From: Zopfochytrium polystomum
Lineage: Eukaryota; Chytridiomycota; Chytridiomycetes; Chytridiales; Chytridiaceae
Length of the DNA: 64,000 nt
Assembly: GCA_025765615.1 (NCBI GenBank)
Contig: JAIVFJ010000021.1
Coordinates: forward strand, 434,001-498,000
Direction of reading: 5' to 3'
A program made the translations under genes and the position numbers. Below, piece by piece: positions 10,810 through 24,044 of this stretch. The notes beneath the pieces were generated by a model. It saw only the letters and a list, made by a program, of their open reading frames with translations, was not told the origin of the DNA and did not search any database. The stretch's first letter is position 1; every line of letters begins with the position of its first letter.

Positions 10810-13800
10810 ATGCACGTGGCCGTCGTGCGTACTGTTGTTGACTGCGGCGACGATCTCTCGTCCGATCTCGTCGAGTCCATAGCGCTCTTGCGCGAGTGCA
10901 TCGATGCCGCAAGCAGAATTAGCGGTGGCCCATCTCCGTCGACCCCGTCCTCCTCCTCCTCCTCATGGCCGCACGGTGCTCCACTACCCCACTCCCCTTA
11001 CTCGTCGGCCTCTTCCCTCCCACACTCCGCCGCTCCTCCCCCTTCCTCCCCTTCCGCTTGCCCCATCCCTACGAGGCGATTCTCCGTCTTTTCACAACGC
11101 CGCCGCCGCCGCCGCCCACTACCACAGTCCGCTGGCCAACCCCATCCAGCCACATCCGCCATCGTCGCCAGGCGGAACGTCCAGCACGAGCAGCGGCTCA
11201 AACACGTTCCCCCCAGCGATCAGCACGAGCCACCTCCTTTTGAATCGACCGCCAACCCCTGCAGCCTCAGTTACTCACACTGAAACCGACGGAGCCATTC
11301 GGATGTACCTCTCCTGCCTCTCGAACATGTTTTCCCTATTGGTAGCCGTTTGCCACAACCTCGATGCCCAGGCCCTGTGGCCCGAGATCGTCCGCCTGAA
11401 AAACACTCACGTCTTGGTCAAGAACGACCTCAAGGGCTTCTCGCGCTTCCTTCGCTCTGGAGCACCAACGCACGCCATGAGGCCCTCCCTGCTTGCCACA
11501 CTGGACAGCCTTGAGCGCCAGGCACTCTCGATTTGGGACTCGCTGCTGATCGTTTTGAAGGTTTGTGTTCTGTTGTTGTGGCGTATCTTCGCCATCCGCT
11601 AACCTTTGAACGGGGTCTTCACCCTCCCTGTTATCTGATTATCTCCAGGCGCCAGCCGCTTCCGAGAAGGTTCCGCCTCCGAACAATTTGGAATCGTTTG
11701 CCAAGCTGGCGAGAGAAGTTGCTTTGGATCTCGCCTCTGCTCCGTCCACCTCTCTGGAAACCTGCCTCCGCGTTACCTCAAACCTCCTGTTCAGTTGCGA
11801 TGCCATATACGTCTCATTCAACATCTTGCGGAGGATCCTCTTCCGCAAGGAACGTAGCGCCGTGGGTGGCGCCGATCTATTCGTGTTTGCCTCCGAGGAG
11901 GCTGTCAGGGCCTCCCTGAAGCTAGCGCTGGCTGTGGCAAAGGGCAGCTCTCAGGTGCGTTGAAACTTTGCCATCTTCCGTCCAGTCGATCTATGTTCCG
12001 TTCCTGACGCCTCGGCGATCCCCCGCCACGCCCACCGTTTTGGGGTTGTTTTCTGTAGAAATCCGCGAAGCGATCTGGCGGGTCTAATCAGCTCGTTGCG
12101 GCCGTTCAATCAGCAAAGACTGAGTGGAAGGACGGGATGCGAACGCTGTCAACGATCATTGAAGACATGTCGTCGGCGCTCTTGGAGGAATCACAGACAG
12201 CGTATGCGAGCGAACCGGTTCCTCCCGCCCCCATCAGTCGGGAGACTTCCCGCGGGCCACTGTCACGCTCCACATTCTCCCTTCGGACACGCACTGGAGA
12301 ATCTACAGAACCTGCGTTATCAACCCCTGATTATCCGTCGCAGCCCACCTCCGGCACTCCCTTCATCCCTGCCCGCTCTACCTCCACAACAGCCGGTGCA
12401 TCGACCATTTCCCCTCCTCACTCGCCCCTCCTGACGCCGCCAGTCCCTCCTGCGCGGCGTTCAAGCACCGTGCAGGAGCTGGCGAAAAAGTACCAGATGA
12501 CGACTATTCCACTTCCGCTGCGTCATAACCCGGACGCTCACCTTCTTCAGCGTTCACAGTCTACCTCGAGCAGCTCCGGCAACCGATCGCCATCCGTGTA
12601 TGCGTCATCTTTGTCGTCGCCGCTGGTCTTGCCGGAAATTCCGTCACTGGGATCCCTTTTCGACGACGGACTCCTCACTCCCTCACCGATTGGAGCACCA
12701 CTTGCTGTAGCATACGCACATCCACCCCGCGGAAGTTCGACCACGACAGACACGCTGCCTCTGCCACCGAAGGACCCGCCGGCGCTGACGAGAAGCGATT
12801 CTGCGACCACGCCCAACGCGTCGCCCTCAGCCTCTGCATCTTCATTGTCAGGGTCAGGCGATCGGCTGCCAGACTCGCGGGGCTCGCCCACACAATCGCA
12901 ACCCGTCTCTTCGGCCCCGTCACCGTCCCAACCAGCTTCGCCTGCTTTGCAGCCTCTGTTTGCTCCAGCGGTCAATGGTACGCGGACCGGTACCGTGGCG
13001 CCAGTTCCAATCAGCAAAACACCATCGCATTCCGGCGGAGGATTCGCGCCTCATGCTCACTCTGCTTTGATCGCACCCCCTGTGACTGCTCCACTGCGCA
13101 CTCCAACGCCGTCAATTTCCCGAAACTCTACACCTTTTTCCCCTTCACCGTCGCGCCTCACGCGCAGATCGTCATTTGACTCGATCGCCACTATCTCGAC
13201 TATCCCTGCTGCGGACGTAAACCTTGCACGTGCTTGGAAAGCGGCCCTCGTTCATCTCTTGTCGATTGGAGCAGATGGGTCCGAAGCCAGCAACAGAGCG
13301 AAACGACCTCGAAATCCGTCCCCAACCGGTTCGTCCGTGTCCAGCGCAGCAGGCTCGGTCGTTTCCGCGGCCTCCCGACATGGTCTCTCGTCTGCCTCCC
13401 CTGCCCTCTCTTCGCTCTCTTCCACTGCCTCGTCTGTCATTGCCGGCGCGTGGGACGAGCCTCACCGCGAGTCGTCGCCGCATTCGCCTTTTTCTTCTCC
13501 TCCACCGGAGCACTCGAGCACTGCTTCTCCCCCTCCTCACCCACTTGCTACGCACCGACCCGCCGTTCGACTACGCACACGCAACCTCGCAAAGGCTCTT
13601 AACGCGTACTTTGCACTCGTCATCGACAGCTCTGCCGCGGTCGACGAAGTCGCGCTGCATAAGGCTTCAGACGAAATTGCGAGGCGTCTCGGAGTCGTTG
13701 CGGAGGCTGTTCGCGTCGCGTGCGTCGATTGCGAAGAGGCCCTCGGCCTTGGCGACGAGGGCCAGTCGTGGCGCGAAAAGGTGGACAGCGAGGGCGCCAC

Positions 13801-16584
13801 CGTCCGCGACGCTTTCCAAGCAATCCTGGCGGGCGGTTCCCCGTCGGCTGCGACCCCCAGCGCCGCCGCCGCCATCGCCACCGCCGTCGCCTCCTCACCA
13901 CCCGCTAGCGTTAGCGGCGCGTCGGACGCTGCCGAGAAGGGTGGACAGGAAAGTGGCATCATTGCACTGTGTTTTGCGGCCGTGGAAAAGTTGGGTGGCC
14001 TGATCGCTGCCGTGGACGGTATGATTTCCGCCGTGGAGCGCTCGGCCTCGAATGCCGACGACCACGCCTCCGTCGCCCCCGGCAGCGACCTTGAAGAAGT
14101 GTCCACGACCGTAGGCCGCAGCGTCGCAGCGGAGTCGAACGATCTGAGGAGCTCGCTGGACTCTGATTTGGCATTCCACTCTTCCGGCATTTCCGCAAAG
14201 CGGGCGCAGCGGGTGAGTCGTTTTTTTTCTTCTTCTTGTTTCTGTCCTCCCACGCAGACGAAGGGAAAGGGTTGGATGGGTCGTTCGCGGTCAGCTTGAT
14301 CAAACTGACGGGAACAAAACATTACCAGCCACTGGTCGACGTTGCAGAAGTCGGAGAGATCGTTTACGAACCCGAGGCGGCAATCGCGGGATCCTTGGCA
14401 AACTTGACGAGCTCAACGTTGCTGCCGTCCAGTGACGGACAGGCTGTAAAGTATGCTACGCCCAAGAAGCTTGTAGAGCGCCTCACCAACCACCGAATCA
14501 AAGGTTTGGACATTGCTCAAGTGCTCGCTTGCATTGTCCCCACGCTAACGACAATAAAAATATTTCTTCGGCACATCGCGCAGATCCAACTCTTCAGCAA
14601 GTCCTGCTCACGACGCTCCACACTTTTATCTCACCCGCCCAGTTCATCCGTCTTCTATGCGACCGATTGACGGAACTGGCACCGCTCATCGACGACCTGG
14701 ACCAGTTCCAGTCCGTCTCGATTCCTACGCGCGTCATCATCCTCCACTTTGTTACCGAGCGGCTCCGCCTCGTCCCGGCAGAATTTAGGGATCACCCCGA
14801 AGTCTTAGACGCTCTAGACGACCTTTTAACGCTAGCGAACGCCTTCCCCGCTGGATCTGGGAGGAGGCACCAAACTATGTGGAACATGTTGCAAAACTTT
14901 TTGGGTGGCCTGACCGCAACGCTTGCAATTGCGAGAGATCACAACGTCATGGTAAAAAGCCCGCCTGCAACATGTATTAGTTGGGTTTTTGTTGACAGAG
15001 CCCTTTTTTTGTCTTTTTTCAAATCCCACCTCGGCACCAACAGCGTATTCCGGACGAGAGCAAGATGCAAGCACCCGGCACCCCCGCGTCTACCCCAGTG
15101 ATCGCCAGCAGCAGCTTGTCTGCGATTAGCAGCATGGTCTCTGGCGGCCCGAAAATGACGCACGAAGCCTTTTCGTTCTCGGGGGCCACCCTTCCCTTGA
15201 TCCTTCCGTTTTCCACCACGACGGCTTTGCCCCTCACCATTCTCAACGTCGACCCGCTTGCCATTGCTCAGCACATGCTAGTCGTCGACAGGGAAGTGTA
15301 CCTCACGATCACCGTCGCGGACCTCCTCAAATCCGCGTCCCCCTCCTCTGCGCCCAACTCACGGCGGCCCACCCTCCTCCCCACGGTCGACGACGACGAC
15401 GACGACAACAGCGTCGTCAGCAACTCGACCGTCACCCCTTCTTCCAAGAAGAAGGGCTCGGCGTCGTCGTCGACGAGCAAACCAAAGGGCGTCGCTGCCA
15501 TGGTCGAAAGGTTCAACTTTTTGAGCAAGCTGGTGACGACGGCCGTCATGGGGTGCTCGACGCCGCAGGCTCGGGCAGACGTTATTGTACATTTTGTTCG
15601 CGTGGCCAAGGTGCGTGCTCGTTGATGTGTCTTGCGCGAGGGGGTCCTTGGAAGAAGCAAACTACTGGTGTGATGATGACGGGTTGCCCAAAGTCAAGAG
15701 GCATTCATCGCGTGAGTGAGAGACCGAGGTTCCGTGAAGGTCGCATGTGGGCTTGCAGAGGAGGAATATTCCAATCGTGCGCTTCGTGGTGCCTGCTGCA
15801 GCCTTTCCCGAAGGGTTGGGGTAGCCAGGGCGGCTTTGGCAAAGACTGCAGCAGGCACCAAGAAGCGCATGATTGGAATGCGCGATGAATGCCTTTTGAC
15901 TTTAATTGGGCAAGCCGGCATCATGGCCGTTGGGCAATTAATAAGTTGAAACCTTTTTTTCCCCAGGTTTTTCCTTCTCCTTCTTGTCTTGCCTGGCGCG
16001 AATTTTCACTTACCCAACTCCTTGAACCGTGTCCCGCCAAAACAAATAACAAAACAAAAACACAGCACTGCCTGGACATCCGCAACCTGAACGGAGCGCA
16101 CTCGATCGCCACGTCGCTCGCGTCTGCCGCGCTCCACCGCCTGACCAAGACGTGGGTCAAAGTCCCGCGCACGACGCGCGCGACGCTGACGCACCTGCAG
16201 CAGCTCTTCAGCCCGTCGGCCAACTTTTCCCACCTCCGCGCCTTCCTCCGCACCCTCCAGCCCCACTCGCCCGCCACCCACCCGCGCGACGCCTACACCG
16301 TGCCCTGGCTCGGCCTCCACACCCGCGACATTGTCCAGATCGAAGAGGTCCTGCCCCGCTTCGCCGACCGCGACGGACTGCTCGTCCACTTTGGCCGCTG
16401 CAGACACCTCCAGGCGTGTGTCGACGCCGCGCTCCGATTCCAGGCTGTCCCCACAGCCGCGCCCGAGGGGTGGAGGATGTACCCAAAGATCCGCCGCCTG
16501 CTCGTTGCCGACGAGGGATTGTTGTCGAGCCCGAGCCAGCAGTTTAAGATGTCCCTCGAGCTGGAGCCGAGGGGCAAGGGATAG
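10810..16584 (+). CDS. Ras guanine-nucleotide exchange factor (RasGEF_N plus CDC25 domain)
   Basis: Exons: 10810-10975, 11076-11560, 11649-11954, 12059-14212, 14329-14503, 14584-14951, 15044-15610 and 16066-16584, totalling 4,740 nt (1,579 residues). Most junctions are clear; the first intron (10976-11075) has weak GTGCTC/GAG ends and was chosen because it alone fixes the frame, so a 1-nt error is an alternative. Residues ~320-1037 are a Ser/Pro-rich disordered region. A RasGEF_N module follows (YATPKKLVERLTNHRIK, LHTFISPAQFIRLLCDRL), then the catalytic CDC25 domain (DPLAIAQHMLVVDREVY, RFNFLSKLVTTAV, LDIRNLNGAHSIATSL, VPWLGLHTRDI). The family loads GTP onto Ras-type GTPases at membranes. The CDC25 domain has an acidic, Ser-rich insertion after its first block. 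Confidence 0.9.
15672..15925. repeat. Imperfect long inverted repeat (hairpin) inside the last RasGEF intron
   Basis: The left arm (15,672 to about 15,808) and the reverse complement of the right arm (about 15,832-15,925) match closely: GGCATTCATCGC, TTCCAATC, GCGCTTC and GGTGCCTGCTGCAG occur in both in order. The left arm has an extra segment starting at 15,712 with GTGAGT and containing TTGCAG at 15,753-15,758, which looks like a tiny intron. Only about 25 nt separate the arms. Confidence 0.85.
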
Positions 16585-17053
16585 GTTTTTGGGTCCGCGG
16601 AGGGAGAAGCGGGACAAGGTTGCCTAACGGGTACCAACCTAACGTGTTTGACTCATTTTTCTTTGTTTGTTTGTTTCTCTCGTTCTCTCTCTTCGTCATC
16701 TAGTGTTTGTTTTTTGCTCTTTTTTTGGGGTTTGTTGCTTTTCTTTTTTTTTTTTTTTTTTCCAAGGTTGTGGGGATTGAGAGAGAAAAAGGGTGTCGCC
16801 ACCAAGTTTATTTTTCGTTGGCTGTTTTTTGTTCTTCGCTGTTTGCTCCGAAAAAAAAGAGAAATCCACGCGCGCAATCGTGCCCAGTTTTATCTGTGTG
16901 GTTTTTTTTTTGTAGCTGGACCTTGGGGGAAAATAGGTCGGATGCCAGCGCACTGTATTGGCCGTTTTCGTGCTTGCATCACCGCGATTAGTGCACCCGC
17001 AATAAAGGAAAGCGCCGCTCTCAGGGAAAGGTTTCCAAACTCGACCAGCCAAA

Positions 17054-17096
<43 letters not shown>

Positions 17097-17972
17097 CCAC
17101 TTTTGAAACTCAAGCCAAACTTGACGGTCAAAAAAAAGCAGCATGGAGATTTCAGGAAGAGCTTGATATTGGAATGGCTGCGGAGGGGAGGGGTGCCCGG
17201 AGGTGGGGAAGGAGTGCCTTGAAAGCGAAATGGCCCCGCTATTCTGTGAAATGCACATTTTCTGACTTGCCAAGATTAATTTGCCTCCGTCTCTCATGGC
17301 CAGCTTGTGTGAGCTTGTGCAAGCGCTGCTTTGAAACAAAGCTGGTGTCGCCTACTGCTGGAGAGTATGCTGCAACTCTTATTCAAATGATACTCAAGCT
17401 GCGGTGATGGTCAAATCGAGTTCAGAGAAGATCGAAGCTGATACAGTTTCAAGATATGCGGGACTGAACAAGTCTTCTCAAATGCTGTTGATGAATCCAA
17501 CAATGGTTCTCTCAGCAAAAAAAAAATTTGGTGGTGATAGTTCGCTACCGCAAGAACCGCAGCATTCATATTCGTCCACCTGTTTCTTAAAAAGCCTTAA
17601 TGTCCGTCCACTGCTGCGGCCACAGATTTGCTCTCGCCACAGCAAATGCATTCTTTCCTTGGCAGAAGACATTCAACGCTGTCATTTCGGATACTGTCTT
17701 GTACTTCCAAAAAAGAAGCAGTGTCCGTCGAGATTGGCTGAGAAGTGCTTGCCAGTACCACTCTTTAGCAAAAAAAAATCCTTCATGCCAAATGTGCAAG
17801 TTGCAACAATGACTGTCCTTTGGAAATTCAACCAACATTTGAAGTAGAAACTGCATGTTTGGTTGTGGCAACTCGTAGCAAGCTGAATAAAATGGGTTTG
17901 AACGTTACACGAAAACATAGAAAGAATCGATTGGAAAAAAAAAGAAAAGGAAAAAAAAAAGGGGACACCGCT
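16585..17972. other. Convergent 3' intergenic region, AT-richer, with poly-A and possible gene relic
   Basis: This lies between the stops of the RasGEF (plus) and an orphan membrane-protein gene (minus). It carries T runs near 16,745, an A run of about 38 at 17,056-17,094, and a less GC-rich part at 17.1-17.9 kb. In the latter, overlapping minus-strand frames (17,478-17,871) read like protein (WHEGFFFAKEWYWQALL, ECCGSCGSEL) but are broken and match nothing I know. Likely UTRs plus a decayed fragment. Confidence 0.45.
17056..17094. repeat. Poly-A tract (~38 nt)
   Basis: Uninterrupted A run on the plus strand about 470 bp after the RasGEF stop. Confidence 0.9.
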
Positions 17973-19714
17973 TCACGCGCTTTCGCTCCGCCCGCCGCTC
18001 CCGTCGCCGCGTGCCCAGTCGTCCCGCAGCGACCGCAGGAACCGCGCGGCGCCCGCGACCCGCTCGTCCAGCCGGCACACCGCGACGACGGCCCCGACCG
18101 TGCCCGCAACCACCCTCCTGACCAGGGACGGCGACGAAGTCGAGGCTGCCTTGTCTGATGCTCCACCTCCGGCCGCGGCCGCAGCCCACCGCCGCTGCCG
18201 TCGCCGCACCCGCCGCATCCACCGCAGATACGGCGGGCCTAGCACGAACCCGACCAGCCCGCCGGACACCGCCGACAGCGGCGTCCACCCGACCTGCAGC
18301 CGCGCAAACGCTAAACCCTCCGCCTCGGCGTCGGCCGCAGCAGCAGCAGCGGCGGCAGCGGCAGCCGCTGCTGCTCTTTTGCCGCTGCCATTGCCGTTGT
18401 CTTCGTCGTCGTCGTCGTCGCCCGACCCGCGCCGACTGCTCGCAGGCGACCCCGCGAGCAGTCGCCGCCCGGCGGCGGTGTCCTCCACCTCGTCCTCCTT
18501 GGCCCTCCGCCGCCGTCCCCCATCGTCCACCTCGTCGTCGTCGTCGTCGTCGTCGTCACCATCGTCCCCGCGCACCACGTCCCGCGGCGGCCGCGCAAAC
18601 CACGGCACCCTCACCTTCCCCGCCGCCGCTGCACCCGCCCGCTCCGCGTCCCCGCCGCCATCACCCGACGCCGCCGCCCGCACCCCGTACACCCACCGCA
18701 GCGTCACCCACCGCCCCACAGCATACACCACCGCCACCGTCGCCACCGCCCCCGCGCACGCGCACGCCGCGTACACCGCCCGCCGCCGCGCCGCCGTCGC
18801 CGCCGCGTCCACCACCATCTTCCCTACCCCCGCGCGCCGCCGCCGCCGCCGCCGCAGTCGTCGCAGTCGTCGCGTTCTTCCGCCCCATCCGCGCCGCCGC
18901 GCGAAACTCCCTGAACCCACCGCCGGCGGCCGCCGCGGGCGCCGCCACCTCGACCGCAGGCACGCCGACGCACACGTTCCCGTCGTACCAGAAGCAATAC
19001 GTAAAGTAATTCGTCCAGGCCGTCGCAAACACCGCGGCGGAGAACAGCGCGCCGACGGGCGCGCACGGCCCGGCGGCGGCGGCGTTGTGCAGCGCGGCGA
19101 TCCCGGCGAGGAGCAGCGCGAGGTTGTAGAAGAAGAGGAAGGTGTAGTCGTCGGCGCCGCGCACCCAGTAGGTTGCGTGCATCACCATGGGCACGGTCGT
19201 TGTGACGCAGAGCGTGTTGGGGTCGAGGTAGATCGAGAGGAAGATGAGCAGCGCAAAGAGGTGGTGGAACCCTGGTTCTCGGGTCGTTAGAAGTCTGCGA
19301 CAACAAAACAAGGAACAAACGCTAAGCCCAACGAAAAACAAAAAAAAAAAAAAAAGCACTCACACATGGACGTGTACTCGGTCATGATGGACGTCGCGTA
19401 CATTTCGACGACGTAAAAGAGCGAGTGCACGACCAGGTACGCCTGGAACTGCCGCACGGCCCACGCAGAGCGCTGCAGGCCCCACGCGGGGGTCCACCGG
19501 CCGGTGCCCAGCGTGTAGACGAGCGCGATGGCGGACTGGATGAGCCAGAGGATGTTGAAGCGGCTGGTTTTGGTTGGATGGGTTAGTGTCAGAAGAAGAC
19601 CAGGTAAAGAAACGAGAGGGCGGGGGTGCCTTACAGGTGCCAGTCGACGGGGAACATCATCTCACCCCGCTGCTCGAGGATGAAGCCCGGCAGCAGCCAG
19701 TCCAAAAAGGACAT
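17973..19714 (-). CDS. Polytopic membrane protein, weakly TLC-domain-like (apparent 1-nt frame break)
   Basis: Exons on the minus strand: 19714-19635, 19563-19364 and 19271-17973. The second intron has CTAAC 12 nt before its acceptor. The N terminus (MSFLDWLLPGFILEQRGEMM) leads to membrane segments LWLIQSAIALVYTL, YLVVHSLFYVVEMYA, a WFHHLFALLIFLSIYL segment, YTFLFFYNLALLLAGIAAL and an ATAWTNYFTYCFWY segment. The HH pair in a membrane helix recalls TLC (TRAM/LAG1/CLN8) proteins, but that is tentative. Summed exons are one base over a multiple of 3: near 18,827-18,831 a C5 run separates two good frames. One base fewer gives 525 residues ending in acidic and Ala-rich stretches plus further hydrophobic segments. 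Confidence 0.6.
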
Positions 19715-20554
<840 letters not shown>

Positions 20555-22084
20555 TCACAGCGCAAACCCCTTCTCCCTGATCGTGGCCTCGCTCCACTTC
20601 CACAGCTCCTCCGCCAGCGCGTCGTCGCGCGCCACCACCGACGGCGTTCCCTGCTGCGCCACGGGCACGTAGTACTGCGCCTTGATCCCCAGGCTCACCA
20701 CCTTGGGCGACGTCGCCAGGAACAGCTGCGTCAGCGATCCGCGCTCGGGGGTGATCAAGAGGTACGGCATCAGAAAGCTGAAGTAGTGCGCGTACGCCGC
20801 TTCTTTCGTGAGGTCCGTCGCGATCACGCCCGGGCTGTGTGAGTTTGTTTGTGTGTGTGTGTGTGTTGTGCGCGTGTAGGGTTAAGAATGGAAGGGTTTC
20901 AAAAGTGAGTGGTAAGGAAGGGGGGCAACAAAAAAGGAAGCAAATCCTTACTGGAGCGTGTTGACGTAAATGTTGCCCGATCCTTTGGAATCGAGGCGCT
21001 TCTGCAGCTCGCGGGTGAACAGAATGTTGGCCAGCTTGCTCTTTCCGTAGTGGACGTACGCATTGTAAGCTGGAGACGGAATAATGAAAGCCGTTCGGTG
21101 GGCGGATTCGTCAGCGATGCCATACTTTTTCGAGTCATCTGAGGGGCTTCTTACAGGGTGCGTCGTTGAGCGTGTCCAAACCAAGGCTTCGCGCGGCCAC
21201 GTGGCCCGTGGAGGACACGTTGACGATGCGAGCAGACCCGTTCTTCTTGGCTGTCTCCTCGATGATCGGGAGGAGCAAGTTGGTCAAGTAAAAGTGGCCG
21301 AGGTGGTTCGAGGCCATCTGCAGCTCGATCCCGTCCTTTGAGAGAGTGAACTGCTGCGGGGCCATGACACCTGCCACGGTGTTAGCAAACAACTACGAAA
21401 AGAAAGGGGCGAAGGCAGTTCCTCGAACCGGCATTGTTCAGCAGGATGTCGATGGCGAGCTTCTTGGCGATAAACAGCTCCGCAAACGTCTTGACCGAGG
21501 CCAGGCTCGCCAGATCCAGCGGGAGGAACTCGACCTTGGCCGACGGGTTGGCCTTTTTGATTTCTTCGAGCACCGCCTCCGCCTTCGGCTGGGATCGGCA
21601 CGCGAGGATGACGTGCGCGCCTGCGCGTGGGGTTTTGGGGAAGTGGGGGTGTATGGGTTTTAGGTGGCGATTTGGTTCATCTTGGAATCGTCGCAACAAC
21701 GATGAGCAGCTCCACGGAGGCGGGGCGTGGGAGCGACCCGACGATCCATCCACCCCCATCCATCCGAACCATTGATCCATCATCCTTCCACCACCTGTCC
21801 ACCACCTCGGCCTCTTCCCACCCAGGTCGTTCCTCCACCGCCGCCCGTCTCCGGCTTCCCCCGACCCATACGGGTAACTCAAGCCGCGCCAACCAAACAC
21901 CCCAACCCGCCCGCCCGCCTCGCAAATACACACAACAATCACCTTTCGCAGCGAGGGCGTCCGCGCTAAACTTGCCGATGCCCGCTGAGGCGCCCGTGAC
22001 GATGGCGACCTTGCCGTCGAGCTGCGGGATCTGGTCGACGGAGAAGGACTTGCCAAAGACGTAGTCGTAAAGTGCTGTAAGCAT
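20555..22084 (-). CDS. Short-chain dehydrogenase/reductase (retinol-dehydrogenase-like)
   Basis: Five exons on the minus strand: 22084-21943, 21620-21429, 21370-21155, 21069-20952 and 20834-20555. They sum to 948 nt (315 residues) with all junctions in frame. The NAD(P)-binding motif TGASAGIG is near residues 29-36, followed by ILACR (typical of NADP-preferring members), [12 protein letters not shown], a VNVSSTGH strand with the catalytic Ser, and the catalytic Y-x-x-x-K (YGKSK), then [10 protein letters not shown]. This is the classical SDR fold; length and motifs fit the retinol dehydrogenase / WWOX-like oxidoreductase group acting on lipophilic alcohols or ketones. Substrate cannot be told from sequence. 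Intron 3 has CTAAC near its acceptor. Confidence 0.92.
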
Positions 22085-24044
22085 TTGGGTTGGATTTGAT
22101 TTGTTTCTGATTCTTTTTTTTCTTCTCGTTTTTTTCCTCTTTTTTCCCCTTCCTTCTTTTGGCTCTGCTGGCCCAATTTGGGTGGCAACGCTTCAAATCC
22201 GCCTCGGCTTGTTTAGTCAGCTGAATGAACGACGAAAACAGAGCCGCTGTTTTTTGTTAGAAGCACAAAATTTAGCCGACCTCGGTAGAGTGCCGTTGAC
22301 AAGGGCTTCGCCCCTGTCATTCATCGCGTGCGGATTCTTTGCACTGTCCCCGTCTCCTGGATGAGGGCGGCAACCGAAAGGCGAGGGGGGGGGGCGTCCA
22401 AACCAAACCAATATTTCTGCGTGGGGTGGGCGTCAGTTGGGGCCACACGGCGACCGGGACCAGAGATGTGTTTTGTCGCCCCCGGCGCTACCTGCCGCTT
22501 CGGAGGCGAAAGAAAAGAAGCGCTTCAAGCTTGTGTTTGTAATTCTTTGAAACTGGGCGTTAAGTTGGACAGGAAGTGCAGGAGCTTCTATAGAAGAAGT
22601 ACGAAGGGGGGTGCATGCTGCTCAATTCTAGGGCTGTGGGTGATATTCATTAAGCGACTGATGGGGCGTGCAATACCAAACGATTGCGCTGGTGTTTCGT
22701 TCCAACTTACCCATAATGCATGATGGCGATAGCCCACGCAGTCTCTGTACCTTGGTATGCCTGGGCGCACTGTCTTGTGAGTCACTTATTTCCCAATTTT
22801 CCAACGGTGGATAGGTTTTTTTTTTTTTTTTTTTTTTCCCCAAGCAGGAAAAGACTGACAAATACGAGAAGGCGAGTGCGTGCATGCGTGCGTGCTGCAT
22901 GAGTGTGTCTGTTGCAACTAGCACCAGGCAGTGAAGCAACCACAAGAGGGCTGCATGGCGGGATGGAGCTCTTTTTCTCTCCATGAAATGTTATTCGTTC
23001 GCTGCACTTATCGTGCGATGGAGAGCATGACACGATTCGATTTCTGTGGGGTAGTTGTGGTCATACTGTCCAGCTTTGCGAAAGCAGATAAGGAAAGAGA
23101 GAGAGAGTGTGTGTGTGCCTGTGGGCTTGTGAGTCTGTGTGCGTGTGCGTGTTCGTGCAGAGAGATCCGGCCTCTTTGTCCACATTTCTTAGTATCTGCC
23201 AGTGTCTATCTTGCGTTCTTAAGCAATGGAAAAACAATGAAAAAAAATGAAAGAAAAAACGCGGATGTCAAGGGCAAAACAAACGAATTTGGGGACCTCC
23301 GTGGAACCGGGGAAAGTGGCGGAAGGGAAAGAAAAATGAAAAGGTTATTAGTCCCTTCTGGAGACAGACAGACAGACAGACTGACAGACAGCACAATGCT
23401 ACTGACTCCAGGGCAGTCAATTCTTTGGACCGTCCGCCGGCACGTACCAAAAAGAAAACAAGGAAAAACAGACAGAAGATTGAAGAAAGACAAATTACCA
23501 AAAAAAAAAAATATCTCGAGACAACAGCACCGACAACATCCGTCCGGCAGGCAGAGCGATAGAGCACGAGACAGATATCGTGGAGCCGCACCCTTCTGCT
23601 ATCCATTTAGAGCCAAAAAAAAATTTATTCAAACATGCTCCATGCCCCAATTGGGCCAATTCAACACTCCAAAAATTTCTTTCATCCGGGGCTGCGTGTG
23701 GGGGGAAAAGCGGAAACAGGAGAGAGAGAAATCATGTGAAATGAAGAAAAAATGTGGGGGAAAGAAGAACAAACGTGTTGTTTAGTAATCAATCGGAAGT
23801 CGAAGAAGAATACGAGGCAATGGAGAAGAAGAACCGAGGCATGCGGCCAAGCAACCATACCACCAAACAGCAAAAAAACCAGCACAAAACACATGGCCCC
23901 CCAAAAAAATTAGAAGGAATGCAGAACGAAACAATAAATTGTAGTTGCAAGTGTTACTTTCTCGTGCAATGTTGATCAGCCTATAAATACAAAAAGAGAG
24001 GCAAAAATAATGAAAGAAAAAAAAATTTTTGTGAGAAGATAATA
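22085..24044. other. Intergenic region with no gene recognised
   Basis: About 2 kb. It holds T and A runs (22,818-22,837; 23,500-23,510), a GACA repeat at about 23,365-23,392 and short GT-rich stretches. A 284-codon plus frame (22,931-23,785) is Lys/Arg-rich with no domain and no coding-like conservation that I can see; I do not call it. A run of G near 22,385 lies in the likely promoter of the dehydrogenase. Confidence 0.4.

Noticed and set aside
22931..23785. 284-codon plus-strand open frame
   Set aside because: Lys/Arg-rich reading of GA- and A-rich DNA; no motif, and its start lies in GT-repeat sequence.
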